NCBI RefSeq assembly: GCF_016595215.1
Contig: NZ_JAENHK010000001.1
Coordinates: 434,001 to 498,000, forward strand
Length of the DNA stretch: 64,000 nt
Direction of reading: 5' to 3'
Source: Chryseobacterium paridis
GTDB lineage: Bacteria > Bacteroidota > Bacteroidia > Flavobacteriales > Weeksellaceae
Positions within the stretch are counted from its first letter, which is position 1, and every line of letters begins with the position of its first letter. The position numbers and the translations under genes were made by a program. Positions 1-9,654 of the stretch are shown one piece after another. The notes below the pieces were generated by a model. It did not search any database and was not told where the DNA came from. It was given only the letters and a program-made list of their open reading frames with translations.

Positions 1-1107
1 ATGCTATCCGGTTTATTGTTTACTATCTCATCAGTAGGAACATCATTAGCTCCAAATCTATGGATATTTGTAGTATTCCGCATTATAGGGGGAATGGGTA
101 TTGGAATCGCTTCCATGCTGTCGCCGATGTATATTTCAGAAATGGCTCCGGCAGCTATAAGAGGACGTTTGATATCCATATTTCAACTGGGCATAGTTAC
201 TGGCATTCTGGTTATTTATTTTGTGAATGCCTATATTGCCGGCATTCATGACGAAAGCTGGAATGTTTCTACAGGATGGCGGTGGATGTTTGGTTCAGGA
301 ATTATTCCTTCCATTATTTTTATTTTGTTACTCCTTACTGTCCCTGAGAGCCCTCGTTGGCTGGCCGGACAAAAAAGAGAAACAGAGGCTTTAGTCATCC
401 TCGAAACCATCAACGATTCTGTTACTGCCCAGTGGGAGCTGGATTCTATCCGGGAATCTTTGAAAGATGAAAGGCCTTTTTCATTCAGCACACTTAAGGA
501 ACCCAAATTGAAAAGGGCGTTGGTTATAGGCATTTTCCTAGCTATATTTTCTCAAATTACCGGTATCAATGCCATTATGTACTATGCCCCGGAAATTTTC
601 AAGTCTACAGGTGTGGGATCTGATTCTGCATTTATGCAAACCGTTTTGGTGGGGATCATCAATGTTGCTTTTACTTTTGTAGCGATAAACTACGTAGACA
701 CATGGGGCCGAAAAAAATTACTGCTTCTTGGTATTTCCGGCATGGCTATTTGCTTGTTTATTGTTGGGTTTGCCTTTTTTAATGAACAAAAGGGATATCT
801 TATACTTATCGCAATTCTTGGATACATTGCCTGTTTTGCCATGTCCCTGGGTCCTCTTGCATTTGTGGTTATTGCAGAAATCTTTCCAACAAAGGCTCGT
901 GCTACCGCCATGTCTGTAGCTACTTTCTTTTTATGGTCAGCTGTTTTTTTGGTTTCCCAAACTTTTCCAGTTCTTATCGGGACTATAGGTAACGCTTATA
1001 CTTTCTGGCTCTATATGGGAATTGCAGTCATCGCTTTATTATTTATCTGGAGAGTAGTTCCTGAAACCAAGGGAAAATCATTGGAGGAAATAGAGAATTC
1101 TTTATAA
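1..1107 (+). CDS. Sugar porter family MFS transporter (5' truncated by window edge)
   Basis: Inner-membrane sugar:H+ symporter of the XylE/GLUT-like sugar porter family. Hallmarks are PESPRWL after the sixth membrane segment, a GRKKLLLLG loop, and the C-terminal PETKGKSLEEIE signature. Only 368 residues are present; the family usually has about 450-480. The visible protein begins at what should be the second or third membrane helix, so the methionine at base 1 is probably internal and the true start lies upstream. It converges on the GH97 gene across a shared hairpin terminator. Its place at the end of a glycan utilisation locus suggests uptake of a released monosaccharide such as mannose or glucose; the substrate cannot be read from sequence. 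Confidence 0.9.
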   Translation: MLSGLLFTISSVGTSLAPNLWIFVVFRIIGGMGIGIASMLSPMYISEMAPAAIRGRLISIFQLGIVTGILVIYFVNAYIAGIHDESWNVSTGWRWMFGSGIIPSIIFILLLLTVPESPRWLAGQKRETEALVILETINDSVTAQWELDSIRESLKDERPFSFSTLKEPKLKRALVIGIFLAIFSQITGINAIMYYAPEIFKSTGVGSDSAFMQTVLVGIINVAFTFVAINYVDTWGRKKLLLLGISGMAICLFIVGFAFFNEQKGYLILIAILGYIACFAMSLGPLAFVVIAEIFPTKARATAMSVATFFLWSAVFLVSQTFPVLIGTIGNAYTFWLYMGIAVIALLFIWRVVPETKGKSLEEIENSL

Positions 1108-1109
1108 AA

Positions 1110-1141
1110 AAAGGATGATTGAAATTTCAATCATCCTTTTT
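1110..1141. terminator. Bidirectional hairpin terminator
   Basis: The arms AAAGGATGATTGAAA and TTTCAATCATCCTTT are near-perfectly complementary and flanked by A and T runs. They sit between the convergent stops of the sugar porter and GH97 genes, so the hairpin can end transcription from both sides. Confidence 0.85.
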
Positions 1142-3253
1142 CTATTTTATCGGTTTTATACTTATTGCAAACCCTCCTCCTGGAGCCACTTTGATTTTCA
1201 GCTTCATATTCGATTTTACAGATTGTTTTGAAATCTCATAGCTTTTAGGATGATGATTCCAGCTGGCATCTTTTCCGTCTTTATAAATGATTGCCTCAAA
1301 CTTTTGATTTTTTGGCAGAAATGAAAAATCTACAGTGGCTTCTCTTGAATTTTCATCGGTAATACTTCCAACAAACCATTCATCTTTGTTTTTAGCCTTC
1401 CTTGCGATGGTAATATAATCTCCCGGTTCGGCTTCAAGGATGTAAGAGGAATCCCAATCCACAGCAACGTCTTTGATAAACTGAAAAGCATCAGGATATC
1501 TTTTGTAATTATCAATCAGGTCTGCAGCCATCTGAAGTGGGCTATACATGGTGATATAAAGTGCTAATTGCTTGGTAAGCGTTGTACTTAGCTTGGCTTT
1601 ATTGGTTCCATAAACCGAGAGATCTCCTTCAAATATCCCCGGTGTATAATCCATTGGACCTCCTATTAACCTTGTAAATGGTAATATGGTAGTGTGGTCC
1701 TGACGGTTCCCGTTGAAAGATTCAAATTCTGTACCCCGTGCCGATTCCTGTGCAATCCAGTTGGGATAAGTTCTGTACAAACCTGTTGGCCGTACTGCTT
1801 CATGTGAATCTACCATGATATGGTATTTTGCCGCCATTTCAGCAACATAACTATAATGGTTCACCATCCACTGACTGTCATGGTATTCACTTCGCGGAAT
1901 GATCGGTCCTACATATCCTGTTTTTACAGCATCATACCCATTATCTTGCATAAACTGAAATGCATCTTTTAACTGCTTTTCATAATCCACTACTGATGAT
2001 GTCGTTTCGTGATGCATAATGATCTTTACATTCTTACTTTTAGCATACGCCTGAAGTTCTTTGACATCAAAATCGGGATAAGCTTTTGTAAAACTATAAA
2101 TATGTTCTTTTCTGTATGCCTGATTATCCTCCCAGCCTTCATTCCAACCTTCTACTAAAACAGCATCAAATCCGTTTTCTGAGGCAAAATCAATATATTC
2201 TTTGACATGTTGGGTATTCGCTCCATGCCTGCCATTTGGCTTTAGTGTTTTATAATCGGTTTGTCCAATTCTGACATCCTGATCATCAGAATATGCCCAT
2301 GTAGAGCCACCTCCTGTAAAATATTCCCACCATACTCCAATGTATTTGGTAGGCTTGATCCATGAGGTATCGTCAATTTTGCTTGGCTCATTAAGATTAA
2401 CGATCAGGTTGGAAGACAAAATATCCCTTGCATCACTGCTGATAATCATTGTTCGCCATGGACTTACAGAACCGGTTTGAATAAAACCTCTATCTCCATT
2501 TTTATCGGGAGTCAGATTGGATGAAAGAATAAAATTCTTCTCATCAAGGTTAAGCGTCATCGCAGCAAAATTGGTAAGAGCTGCTTCATGAATATTGATA
2601 TAGACGCCATCTTGCGATTTCAACATTAATGGAGTCTGTACGGCAAGAGTTGCACTTGGAGCTTTTGCTGCCAACGGTTCTTTCCGAACATCATCGATCA
2701 GTTTTGAAACTTCAGAAAGATTGGAGGTTGTTACTGGAAACTCATTGGTATCATAATCGGCTGGGATCCAAAATACCTTATAATCTTTTCCTAAATTAAA
2801 GCTGGTTTTCTCACTGCTTATCGTAAAATGCCTTAGATCTTTTTGAACAGGAAACTCATATCTGAAACCTAATCCATCATCAAATAGCCTGAACCTAATA
2901 TCCAGCTTCCAGCCTGTTTTATTTTGTATTAAATGGACCAACATTTCGTTGTAGTGATCAACCACTTCTTTGTTCGGTCCCCATACCGGTTTCCAGGTTT
3001 TATTGGAAGATGAGTAGTCAACACCCTCCACTTTAAATTCAGAGAAATAGGAATAAGCCGGTTTTAAGACAAATCCTAACTGGCTTTCTTTTAAAATCGT
3101 TTTATCCTTATAATTCAACGAATAATATGGAGTTCCTTCTCCTTCTATTTTAAAATTCAGTTTAAACTGATTATTGGGTGATGAGAGTATTTGCCCATTC
3201 GTAACAATCGCAAACAGCACACTCATACAAAAGCATATAGTCTTTCTTTTCAT
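1142..3253 (-). CDS. Glycoside hydrolase family 97 (SusB-like alpha-glucosidase)
   Basis: Periplasmic or surface exo-alpha-glycosidase of GH97, about 703 residues, with an N-terminal signal peptide, beta-sandwich, (beta/alpha)8 barrel and C-terminal beta domain. Glutamates expected in inverting, SusB-type members are visible in HHET (about residue 416), DSHE (about 484) and AQES (about 503), which argues for the alpha-glucosidase rather than the retaining alpha-galactosidase branch. An ATG 33 bases upstream is in frame, but the signal peptide starts cleanly at MKRKTICF, so I chose that start. It is the last gene of the minus-strand glycan locus. It may remove alpha-glucose caps from immature N-glycans or serve general alpha-glucan breakdown; the substrate is inferred. 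Confidence 0.9.
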   Translation of the reverse strand: MKRKTICFCMSVLFAIVTNGQILSSPNNQFKLNFKIEGEGTPYYSLNYKDKTILKESQLGFVLKPAYSYFSEFKVEGVDYSSSNKTWKPVWGPNKEVVDHYNEMLVHLIQNKTGWKLDIRFRLFDDGLGFRYEFPVQKDLRHFTISSEKTSFNLGKDYKVFWIPADYDTNEFPVTTSNLSEVSKLIDDVRKEPLAAKAPSATLAVQTPLMLKSQDGVYINIHEAALTNFAAMTLNLDEKNFILSSNLTPDKNGDRGFIQTGSVSPWRTMIISSDARDILSSNLIVNLNEPSKIDDTSWIKPTKYIGVWWEYFTGGGSTWAYSDDQDVRIGQTDYKTLKPNGRHGANTQHVKEYIDFASENGFDAVLVEGWNEGWEDNQAYRKEHIYSFTKAYPDFDVKELQAYAKSKNVKIIMHHETTSSVVDYEKQLKDAFQFMQDNGYDAVKTGYVGPIIPRSEYHDSQWMVNHYSYVAEMAAKYHIMVDSHEAVRPTGLYRTYPNWIAQESARGTEFESFNGNRQDHTTILPFTRLIGGPMDYTPGIFEGDLSVYGTNKAKLSTTLTKQLALYITMYSPLQMAADLIDNYKRYPDAFQFIKDVAVDWDSSYILEAEPGDYITIARKAKNKDEWFVGSITDENSREATVDFSFLPKNQKFEAIIYKDGKDASWNHHPKSYEISKQSVKSNMKLKIKVAPGGGFAISIKPIK

Positions 3254-3330
3254 TATATTCATCTTAAAAAAAACACTGTCCGCCATTCCCTGAGAAAATG
3301 GCGGACAGAGATCAATTATACTTATTGGAA

Positions 3331-3828
3331 TTATCTTCCGAAATCATCCTGTACTCTTACGATGTCATCTTCATCTGAAGGATTGGATGCATCTGTATGC
3401 TGCCAGATTTCAGCAACAACACCCCAGCCGTCTAGCCCGATCAGCCTGTGTCTTTCTCCCTGCTGAAGTTTTACCTGATCCTTTGGATTGTATTCCTTCA
3501 ATTCACCTTCTTCATCGGTATTACTTCTTTTTATCCCTACGGTTCCTTCCACTACCTGCCAGATCTCTGCTCTTCTGTGGTGATATTGCCAGCTCAATCT
3601 TGCCTGTGGTGCTACCAGAAGAATTTTTGGGCTTAGTTTCCCTCCAATCTTCAAACTTTCCACATCTATCCCATCAAAATATTGATTTGCAAAATCCTGT
3701 GCCTGAACTTCATCAATCACAAAAAAGCCACCCCAAGGTCTTGTATCGTCTTTCGCAACAAGATTAAAGCCCTGAGCCCCTAACATCTTCTCTACTTTAT
3801 CAAATATTTCTTTCTTTTCCGCACTCAT
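3331..3828 (-). CDS. Cupin protein related to the type II phosphomannose isomerase domain
   Basis: A 165-residue single-domain cupin. RPWGGF near the N-terminus and the metal-site-like HHRRAEIWQVVEG resemble the C-terminal isomerase domain of mannose-1-phosphate guanylyltransferase/mannose-6-phosphate isomerase, and a further histidine lies in GERHRLIG. There is no signal peptide, so it is cytoplasmic. In a mannose-rich glycan locus, interconversion of mannose-6-phosphate and fructose-6-phosphate is the natural guess, but small cupins of this type also occur with unknown substrates. It lies between GH92 and GH97 on the same strand and is probably cotranscribed. Confidence 0.75.
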   Translation of the reverse strand: MSAEKKEIFDKVEKMLGAQGFNLVAKDDTRPWGGFFVIDEVQAQDFANQYFDGIDVESLKIGGKLSPKILLVAPQARLSWQYHHRRAEIWQVVEGTVGIKRSNTDEEGELKEYNPKDQVKLQQGERHRLIGLDGWGVVAEIWQHTDASNPSDEDDIVRVQDDFGR

Positions 3829-3862
3829 ATATTTATTGCTATTAAGTTAATTGTTAAATGAT

Positions 3863-6133
3863 TTATTCTTTTGACATCGAATAAGGAAAATCCTTTTCCT
3901 GTGATCCTCTTTCTTTATTTGGCTGATTGCTCATTTTGAAATCCAAAACAGCCCCCTTCATCAGCTCTTTGTGGCTTAGCCAGTTTTTTGAATAAGGCTG
4001 ATTGTTTACATTGAGAGATTTTACATACAGGTTTTGACTGCTATTCTCCGGAGCTTTGATTGTTATATTTTTCCCATTTTCCAAATGCACCGTCACTTCT
4101 TTGAACAATGGAGCTCCTAAAACATACTGATCTGTTGCAGGTGTTACCGGATAAAATCCTAATGCAGAAAAAACGTACCATGCAGAAGTTTGTCCATTAT
4201 CTTCATCTCCGCAATATCCGTCAGGTGTTGCCTGATAGAGTTTATCCATTACCTGTCTAGCCCAATACTGTGTCTTGTACGGTGCTCCCGCATAATTGTA
4301 TAAATAGATCATATGCTGAATAGGTTGGTTACCATGAGCATATTGTCCCATATTCATGATCTGCATTTCGCGGATCTCATGGATTACACTTCCATAGTAA
4401 CTATCATCAAAAACCGGTGGAAGAGAAAATACCTCATCCAGTTTAGCTTCGAATTTCTTTTGTCCACCCATTAATTTTGTCAAACCATCAATATCCTGAA
4501 AAACCGACCATGTGTAATGCCAGCTGTTTCCTTCGGTAAATGCGTCTCCCCATTTAAAAGGATTAAACGGCGACTGAAATTTTCCGTCCTTATTCTTCCC
4601 TCGCATCAGACCTGTTTCAGGATCAAACATGTTCTTATAGTTATAAGCCCGTTTTTTATAGATATCAATTTCTGAAGCTGGTTTTCCCAAAGCTTTTCCT
4701 AGTTGATAAATAGAAAAATCATCATATGCATATTCTAAAGTACGGGCAGCATTTTCATTAATTTTCACATCATATGGAACGTACCCCAGAGTATTATAAT
4801 ATTCTACTCCTTTACGGCCAACAGCTTCGATAGGGCCCTCATTATTTGCTCCGTGTTTTACAGCCTGCCATAATGTTTCAATATCATATCCGCGTAATCC
4901 TTTAATATAAGCATCAGCAACAACGGAAGCTGAATTGTTTCCAATCATAATATCGGAATATCCAGGACTGCTCCACTCTGGCAAGAATCCTCCTTCCTTA
5001 TATGCATTTGCAAGGCCTTCCTGCATTTCTGCATTGATACTTGGGTATACTAAATTCAGAAATGGATACAATGCACGGAACGTATCCCAAAAACCAGTTC
5101 CCGCAAACATTTTTCCATCTAGTATTTTACTATTGTAAGGACTCCAGTGCTTTACTTTATTCTGAGCATCTATCTCATATAATTTTTGTGGGAAAAACAG
5201 GGTTCTGTATAAAGAGGAACAGAAGGTTCTCATTTGCTGATCAGTTCCGCCCTTTACTTCAATTTTACCGAGTGTTTTATTCCAAACATCTTTGGCATTA
5301 TCTTTTACCTGATCAAAACTTCGATCGGCGATTTCTCTTTTAAGATTCAATTCTGCCTGTTCGAAACTAATGAATGACGATGCTACTTTTGCATAGACAG
5401 ATTCTTTATTTTTAAGTTTAAATCCAACTACCGCTCCGGCGTGATCACTGGTAATTTCCAATTGGTTATTGACAAATTGATCGTCTTTCCAGCCTGTTGT
5501 TATATCAAAATCTTTATCAAACTGAACGATAAAATAGTTTTTAAAATTCTCATATTTTCCTCTGGCATACTTGGTCGTATATCCTATGATTCTTTTTTGT
5601 TTAGGAAGAATTTTGATATAAGAGCCTTTATTTAAGGCATCAATTACCACATATGCACTATCCGTTTTAGGAAAATCAAATTTAAAAAATGCCGCTCTTT
5701 CTGTAGGTGTAAATTCTGTCGTAACATTAATATCAGCCAAATAAACACTATAAAAATAAGGTTTTGCAACCTCAGCCTTATGGCTGAACCAGCTTGCACG
5801 ATCTTCCTCTTTGAACTTTAGTTTTCCTACTCCCGGCATGATCGCAAAAGCTCCATAATCATTCATCCACGGGGAAGGCTGATGCGTTTGTTTAAATCCT
5901 CTGATCTTGTCTGCATCGTAAGTATAAGCCCATCCATCACCCATCTTACCTGTCTGGGGAGTCCAGATATTCATTCCCCACGGAAGACCAATGGCTGGAT
6001 ACGTATTCCCATTAGACAGCGAAGGCTTAGATTGGGTCCCCATTAATGGATTCACATAATCCGCAGGTGAGGAATTCTGACTAAAAGCCAGTGCATTAAA
6101 CAAAAGGAAAAAAGTTGAAAATAAAGACTTCAT
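3863..6133 (-). CDS. GH92 family alpha-mannosidase (canonical catalytic acid present)
   Basis: Secreted, Ca2+-dependent exo-alpha-mannosidase, 756 residues, with a signal peptide ending near residue 18 (ALAFSQ). The N-terminal beta-sandwich begins with YVNPLMGT. The (alpha/alpha)6 catalytic domain carries TEGNSWHY, where the Glu at about residue 534 matches the general acid of characterised GH92 enzymes. DEDNGQTSAWY supplies the conserved acidic pair for the base. Residue choice fits an alpha-1,2-mannosidase trimming high-mannose arms. It lies 12 bases after the ROK kinase stop in the same operon. It differs from the second GH92 in this locus, which lacks the catalytic Glu. Confidence 0.92.
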   Translation of the reverse strand: MKSLFSTFFLLFNALAFSQNSSPADYVNPLMGTQSKPSLSNGNTYPAIGLPWGMNIWTPQTGKMGDGWAYTYDADKIRGFKQTHQPSPWMNDYGAFAIMPGVGKLKFKEEDRASWFSHKAEVAKPYFYSVYLADINVTTEFTPTERAAFFKFDFPKTDSAYVVIDALNKGSYIKILPKQKRIIGYTTKYARGKYENFKNYFIVQFDKDFDITTGWKDDQFVNNQLEITSDHAGAVVGFKLKNKESVYAKVASSFISFEQAELNLKREIADRSFDQVKDNAKDVWNKTLGKIEVKGGTDQQMRTFCSSLYRTLFFPQKLYEIDAQNKVKHWSPYNSKILDGKMFAGTGFWDTFRALYPFLNLVYPSINAEMQEGLANAYKEGGFLPEWSSPGYSDIMIGNNSASVVADAYIKGLRGYDIETLWQAVKHGANNEGPIEAVGRKGVEYYNTLGYVPYDVKINENAARTLEYAYDDFSIYQLGKALGKPASEIDIYKKRAYNYKNMFDPETGLMRGKNKDGKFQSPFNPFKWGDAFTEGNSWHYTWSVFQDIDGLTKLMGGQKKFEAKLDEVFSLPPVFDDSYYGSVIHEIREMQIMNMGQYAHGNQPIQHMIYLYNYAGAPYKTQYWARQVMDKLYQATPDGYCGDEDNGQTSAWYVFSALGFYPVTPATDQYVLGAPLFKEVTVHLENGKNITIKAPENSSQNLYVKSLNVNNQPYSKNWLSHKELMKGAVLDFKMSNQPNKERGSQEKDFPYSMSKE

Positions 6134-6145
6134 CGTATCGTTGTA

Positions 6146-7012
6146 TTAGTTGATTAAGATTCTCTTCAAAGCATAGCTAGCAGCTCCTAATATGGCTGCG
6201 TCTTCAAAAATAGCTGAAATTTTAACAGGCAAGTTAATGTTATTTTTTGCTAAATTCTCATTAAATCTTTGTTCAAAATAAGGAAACGTTTTCGCAATAT
6301 TCCCTCCTATTACTAAGACTTCAGGATTATAATCCCGTACATATTTCACAATGAATTCTGAAAAAGAATCTGCATATTCCTGAAATACCTGAGACTGAAT
6401 CTCTTTTGGTTTATCCAGCAATTCTTTGGTTCCGGAAATTTCTTCTCCGGTTAATTCTGCATATCGATTCACAAACCAGCGGGTTGCCAGATAATCTTCA
6501 CAAATAGAATCTTTAAAAGAAGAATCCCATAAATCTTCATCAGTTGAAGTAGTACCATCATAAAATGTTGTGCCAAGTCCTGTCCCAAGGGTCACTCCGA
6601 AAACTCTCTGGTATCCCTGTGCACAGCCTCCAAAAACTTCACCTTCCAAAAAAGCGGCAGCATCATTTACAAAATGAATCTGGTCTTGAGAAATGGCTAA
6701 TCTTTTTGCCAGCTCTTCTTTAACATTAACCTGATACAGATCAATGAATTTACCCTGTTGCATAAGAGAAGTACCTACTTCATAATCAAAAGGTCCCGGC
6801 ATTGCAATCCCTATTAGAAGATCATCTTTGGAAAGATCAACCATCCCTTTTTTGATGGCTGAAATCCATGCTGAAAAAATAGTTTCCTTCGGTTCAAAAG
6901 AATCAATGTGCTCCCTGATATAAGTGGAACTTATAATTTCACGTTTTTCAGGATCTACCAGAGCCATTGTGATATGTGATCCTCCAATGTCTATTCCTAC
7001 TACATTTTGCAT
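6146..7012 (-). CDS. ROK family sugar kinase
   Basis: Cytoplasmic ATP-dependent sugar kinase of the ROK/hexokinase superfamily. The N-terminal GIDIGGSH is the phosphate-binding motif, NDAAAF contains the sugar-binding Asp region, and GVTLGTGLG is the second phosphate loop. The usual ROK zinc motif (CxCGxxGCxE) is not visible; its place is taken by a segment containing ICEDYLA. The ATG chosen is directly before NVVGIDIGG; a TTG nine codons upstream is the only alternative. In this operon it most likely phosphorylates glucosamine, GlcNAc, mannose or glucose released from the glycan. Confidence 0.88.
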   Translation of the reverse strand: MQNVVGIDIGGSHITMALVDPEKREIISSTYIREHIDSFEPKETIFSAWISAIKKGMVDLSKDDLLIGIAMPGPFDYEVGTSLMQQGKFIDLYQVNVKEELAKRLAISQDQIHFVNDAAAFLEGEVFGGCAQGYQRVFGVTLGTGLGTTFYDGTTSTDEDLWDSSFKDSICEDYLATRWFVNRYAELTGEEISGTKELLDKPKEIQSQVFQEYADSFSEFIVKYVRDYNPEVLVIGGNIAKTFPYFEQRFNENLAKNNINLPVKISAIFEDAAILGAASYALKRILIN

Positions 7013-7199
7013 AATTCTTTTACTTTTACTTCCAGTCAATAATTAAATCATCTTATAATCCAAAAACAGACAAACAAGAAAACAAGAGCTAATAAAGCAA
7101 AATAATCAAACTTTTTTTAACCTATTCTGCCACTTGTCTGCCCATCTTAGATCCTAATTTAATTCTAACTGTATACTTTTTATTAATTATTTCTGATAT

Positions 7200-9587
7200 T
7201 TATTCTACAATTACTTTTCCTGAAGATTTTATTTGATCATTCGAGGATTTCATTTTATACACATAAATTCCACTTGATAAATTCTGGGTATTTATGGTAA
7301 CATTATTTTTATCAACAATCTGTTTTTTTATCAGTTTCCCTGAAATGTCATAGAGTGCCACTTCATTTACAGAGCGATCATTAATCATAAAATGAATATC
7401 ATTCCCCTTCTTAACAGGATTTGGATAAACATTGTTTTCTTTTTCAAAAGCGAGATCCTTTGTAGACAAATTAGAATTACAAGCTACATCTGTACTCCAG
7501 TTAGCATTTGACATGTTGGTCAAAGTAGCAAAATGGGTATTTGAGGTAGCATCTAAAGCTCCGTTTCCACTTCCTTCATCCATTTTCCAATTGGCTTCAA
7601 GATTTGGAGTAGTTGGCGCAATATTACATTTGTTGTCCGTAATTTCCTGAGGTGTCAGTGCTTTTTTCCAAACTCTGAATTCATCAAGAAAACCGTTCAA
7701 TGTTCTTGAATTATCATAGTTTCTTGCGAGATAAAGAATACCATTGGCATTAAAGTTTCCTGTAGCATTAATGCTTGCATCAAGAGTCCCGTTAATATAA
7801 AGTTTCATTGCAGTTCCGTCATAGGTCGCAGCAATGTGATACCATGTGTTGGTATTCAACCCCGTACTGCTGTTTAGCTTGATTTGAGAAGAACCGAAGC
7901 TCAGAATAAATTGTAATTTATTGTTGGCAAGATTAGCATCTCCAAATCTCAGAATTGCAGAATTATTATCTCCGACTTCAATACCCATCACTGAAGAAAT
8001 ATAAGGGAACGCTGATTTGAATGCATTCACTTTTACCCAACCTTCAAATGTCAGAGCATTTCCGCTAAGGTTAAATTGTCCTGCATTAAGATAATTTGTA
8101 CTTCCATTAAAAGAAAGAGATCTTGGTCCAGGACTTTGAACAGGTGCAAAACCACTATTAAATGAAGCTTCAGCTGAGTAGGCACTAGTATTTGAAGTAC
8201 CACATATAGACTGCACCTTCCAGACGTAATTTGTATTTTCTGTTAAATTCTGTAAAGTATATGTATTTGTCGTAATGTTAGGCACTGTCGTCCACGTAGT
8301 AGCTGCGGTGGTTTTGTACTGCAGATTGAAGGAAGAAGCAGTTCCGGCAGTCCATGATAATTTCGTAGAAGTCCCTAAATAATTCTGTGACTGTAAGCTG
8401 GCAGGGATTTCGCATCCACTTCCGGAGTTAAATCTCGGTGCAAAAAGATAAGTACTCTTTAATGTCGAAGAACAGTTGGATTGTATCCTCCAATCATAAT
8501 CCGTATTCAGCGCAAGGTTGTTAATGGTAATATTACTTCCGGAATAAGCTGTTGCTGCACTTGTCCATGTTGTTGAACCAGCCGCTTTGTAATCGATATT
8601 ATAAGTCTGTGAACCATTAGACGTCCAGTTCAATTTAGCGGAAGTCCCTGTAACATTAGTAACTTCAAGACCTAATGGAGGATCACATGTTGTTCCTTGA
8701 GTCCACGAATAAAGCTGACCGCTCAATTGTGTATTTTCATTATAAAGGATATTTGATCCTGTACTCAAATAACTGGCAGCATTGGTTCCTTTAAGATCAT
8801 ACCACATAAACACTCCATAACCATCATTTTTTGAATTGGTTGCTAAAGTGGAAAGTGTAGAAGCAGAAGTATTTTGTATCCATGTTGCTGCTGCAGAAAT
8901 CTTAGAATTGGTAAGAGGTGGTATCGAAGGAGCGCTATATGTTCCGTAATAAGCATTCCATCCATAATTGATATAATTTCCAGCATTATCCCCGTTATAA
9001 GCTTGTCTTGTTGTTGCAGGGCCAATATAATACCAGGTAATTAATTTATCTGGCATAGCTAATTTAAGTTCTTGTAACAGCATAACGAAAGAACTGCTAT
9101 TTGGTTGTCCCGTTCCGTTATTTCCATAATCTGCATATTCATCATCAAGGTCAACTCCATCTAAACCATAGGTGTAAACAGTATTTGCAATTTGCAAAGC
9201 AAAATCACGTGCTGCTTCCCTATTTGGGAAATTACAAATACCTGCTCCCTGGTGATTTCCTAAAATATCCAGCAGCACTTTTATTCCTTTCTGCTGTAAA
9301 GGTCGTACATAGGTATTCACATCATTCAATACTTTTGTGACATTGTTATTGCTGGAAATATAAGCTCTGCTCTTGGAAGCATCGTAATTGATATTCGCCG
9401 CAAAAATAATGGCTACATCAAAGAGCTGTTTATTCGTGTTTTGTAAAGTATAAGATCCAGCATTCAGCATATTGCTGTTATTCACTTCCACATAGCATAT
9501 TCCTAAAGGATTAAGCTGTGCATTCAACAATGATTTTGCCTGAAAGATCAATATGATCAAAGCAATAAGAATAGATTTTCCTTTCAT
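7200..9587 (-). CDS. Endo-beta-N-acetylglucosaminidase (GH18, EndoH/EndoF1 type) with Fn3, LamG and T9SS domains
   Basis: Cuts between the two core GlcNAc residues of N-glycans. The order, with approximate residues from the chosen start, is signal peptide 1-23, GH18 barrel 25-300, two fibronectin type III modules 305-390 and 398-480, a LamG/concanavalin-like module 490-675 and a T9SS type A sorting domain 715-795. The catalytic motif DGVDLDDEYADYG (catalytic Glu near residue 150) closely matches the DGVDxDDEYAxYG of EndoH and EndoF1. The ATG before KGKSILIALI was chosen because it begins the signal peptide; the longer reading would overlap the upstream gene. T9SS export puts it on the cell surface or in the medium, the first step of the pathway. 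Confidence 0.9.
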   Translation of the reverse strand: MKGKSILIALIILIFQAKSLLNAQLNPLGICYVEVNNSNMLNAGSYTLQNTNKQLFDVAIIFAANINYDASKSRAYISSNNNVTKVLNDVNTYVRPLQQKGIKVLLDILGNHQGAGICNFPNREAARDFALQIANTVYTYGLDGVDLDDEYADYGNNGTGQPNSSSFVMLLQELKLAMPDKLITWYYIGPATTRQAYNGDNAGNYINYGWNAYYGTYSAPSIPPLTNSKISAAATWIQNTSASTLSTLATNSKNDGYGVFMWYDLKGTNAASYLSTGSNILYNENTQLSGQLYSWTQGTTCDPPLGLEVTNVTGTSAKLNWTSNGSQTYNIDYKAAGSTTWTSAATAYSGSNITINNLALNTDYDWRIQSNCSSTLKSTYLFAPRFNSGSGCEIPASLQSQNYLGTSTKLSWTAGTASSFNLQYKTTAATTWTTVPNITTNTYTLQNLTENTNYVWKVQSICGTSNTSAYSAEASFNSGFAPVQSPGPRSLSFNGSTNYLNAGQFNLSGNALTFEGWVKVNAFKSAFPYISSVMGIEVGDNNSAILRFGDANLANNKLQFILSFGSSQIKLNSSTGLNTNTWYHIAATYDGTAMKLYINGTLDASINATGNFNANGILYLARNYDNSRTLNGFLDEFRVWKKALTPQEITDNKCNIAPTTPNLEANWKMDEGSGNGALDATSNTHFATLTNMSNANWSTDVACNSNLSTKDLAFEKENNVYPNPVKKGNDIHFMINDRSVNEVALYDISGKLIKKQIVDKNNVTINTQNLSSGIYVYKMKSSNDQIKSSGKVIVE

Positions 9588-9654
9588 AGTATAGTTTGTT
9601 TTGTTTTTGATCTGTTTAAAATTTTCATCATTGAAATCAGCAATACCGGAACAA

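Noticed and set aside
3387..3767. Plus-strand frame opposite the cupin gene
   Set aside because: It is an antisense shadow of the 165-residue cupin and shows no domain.
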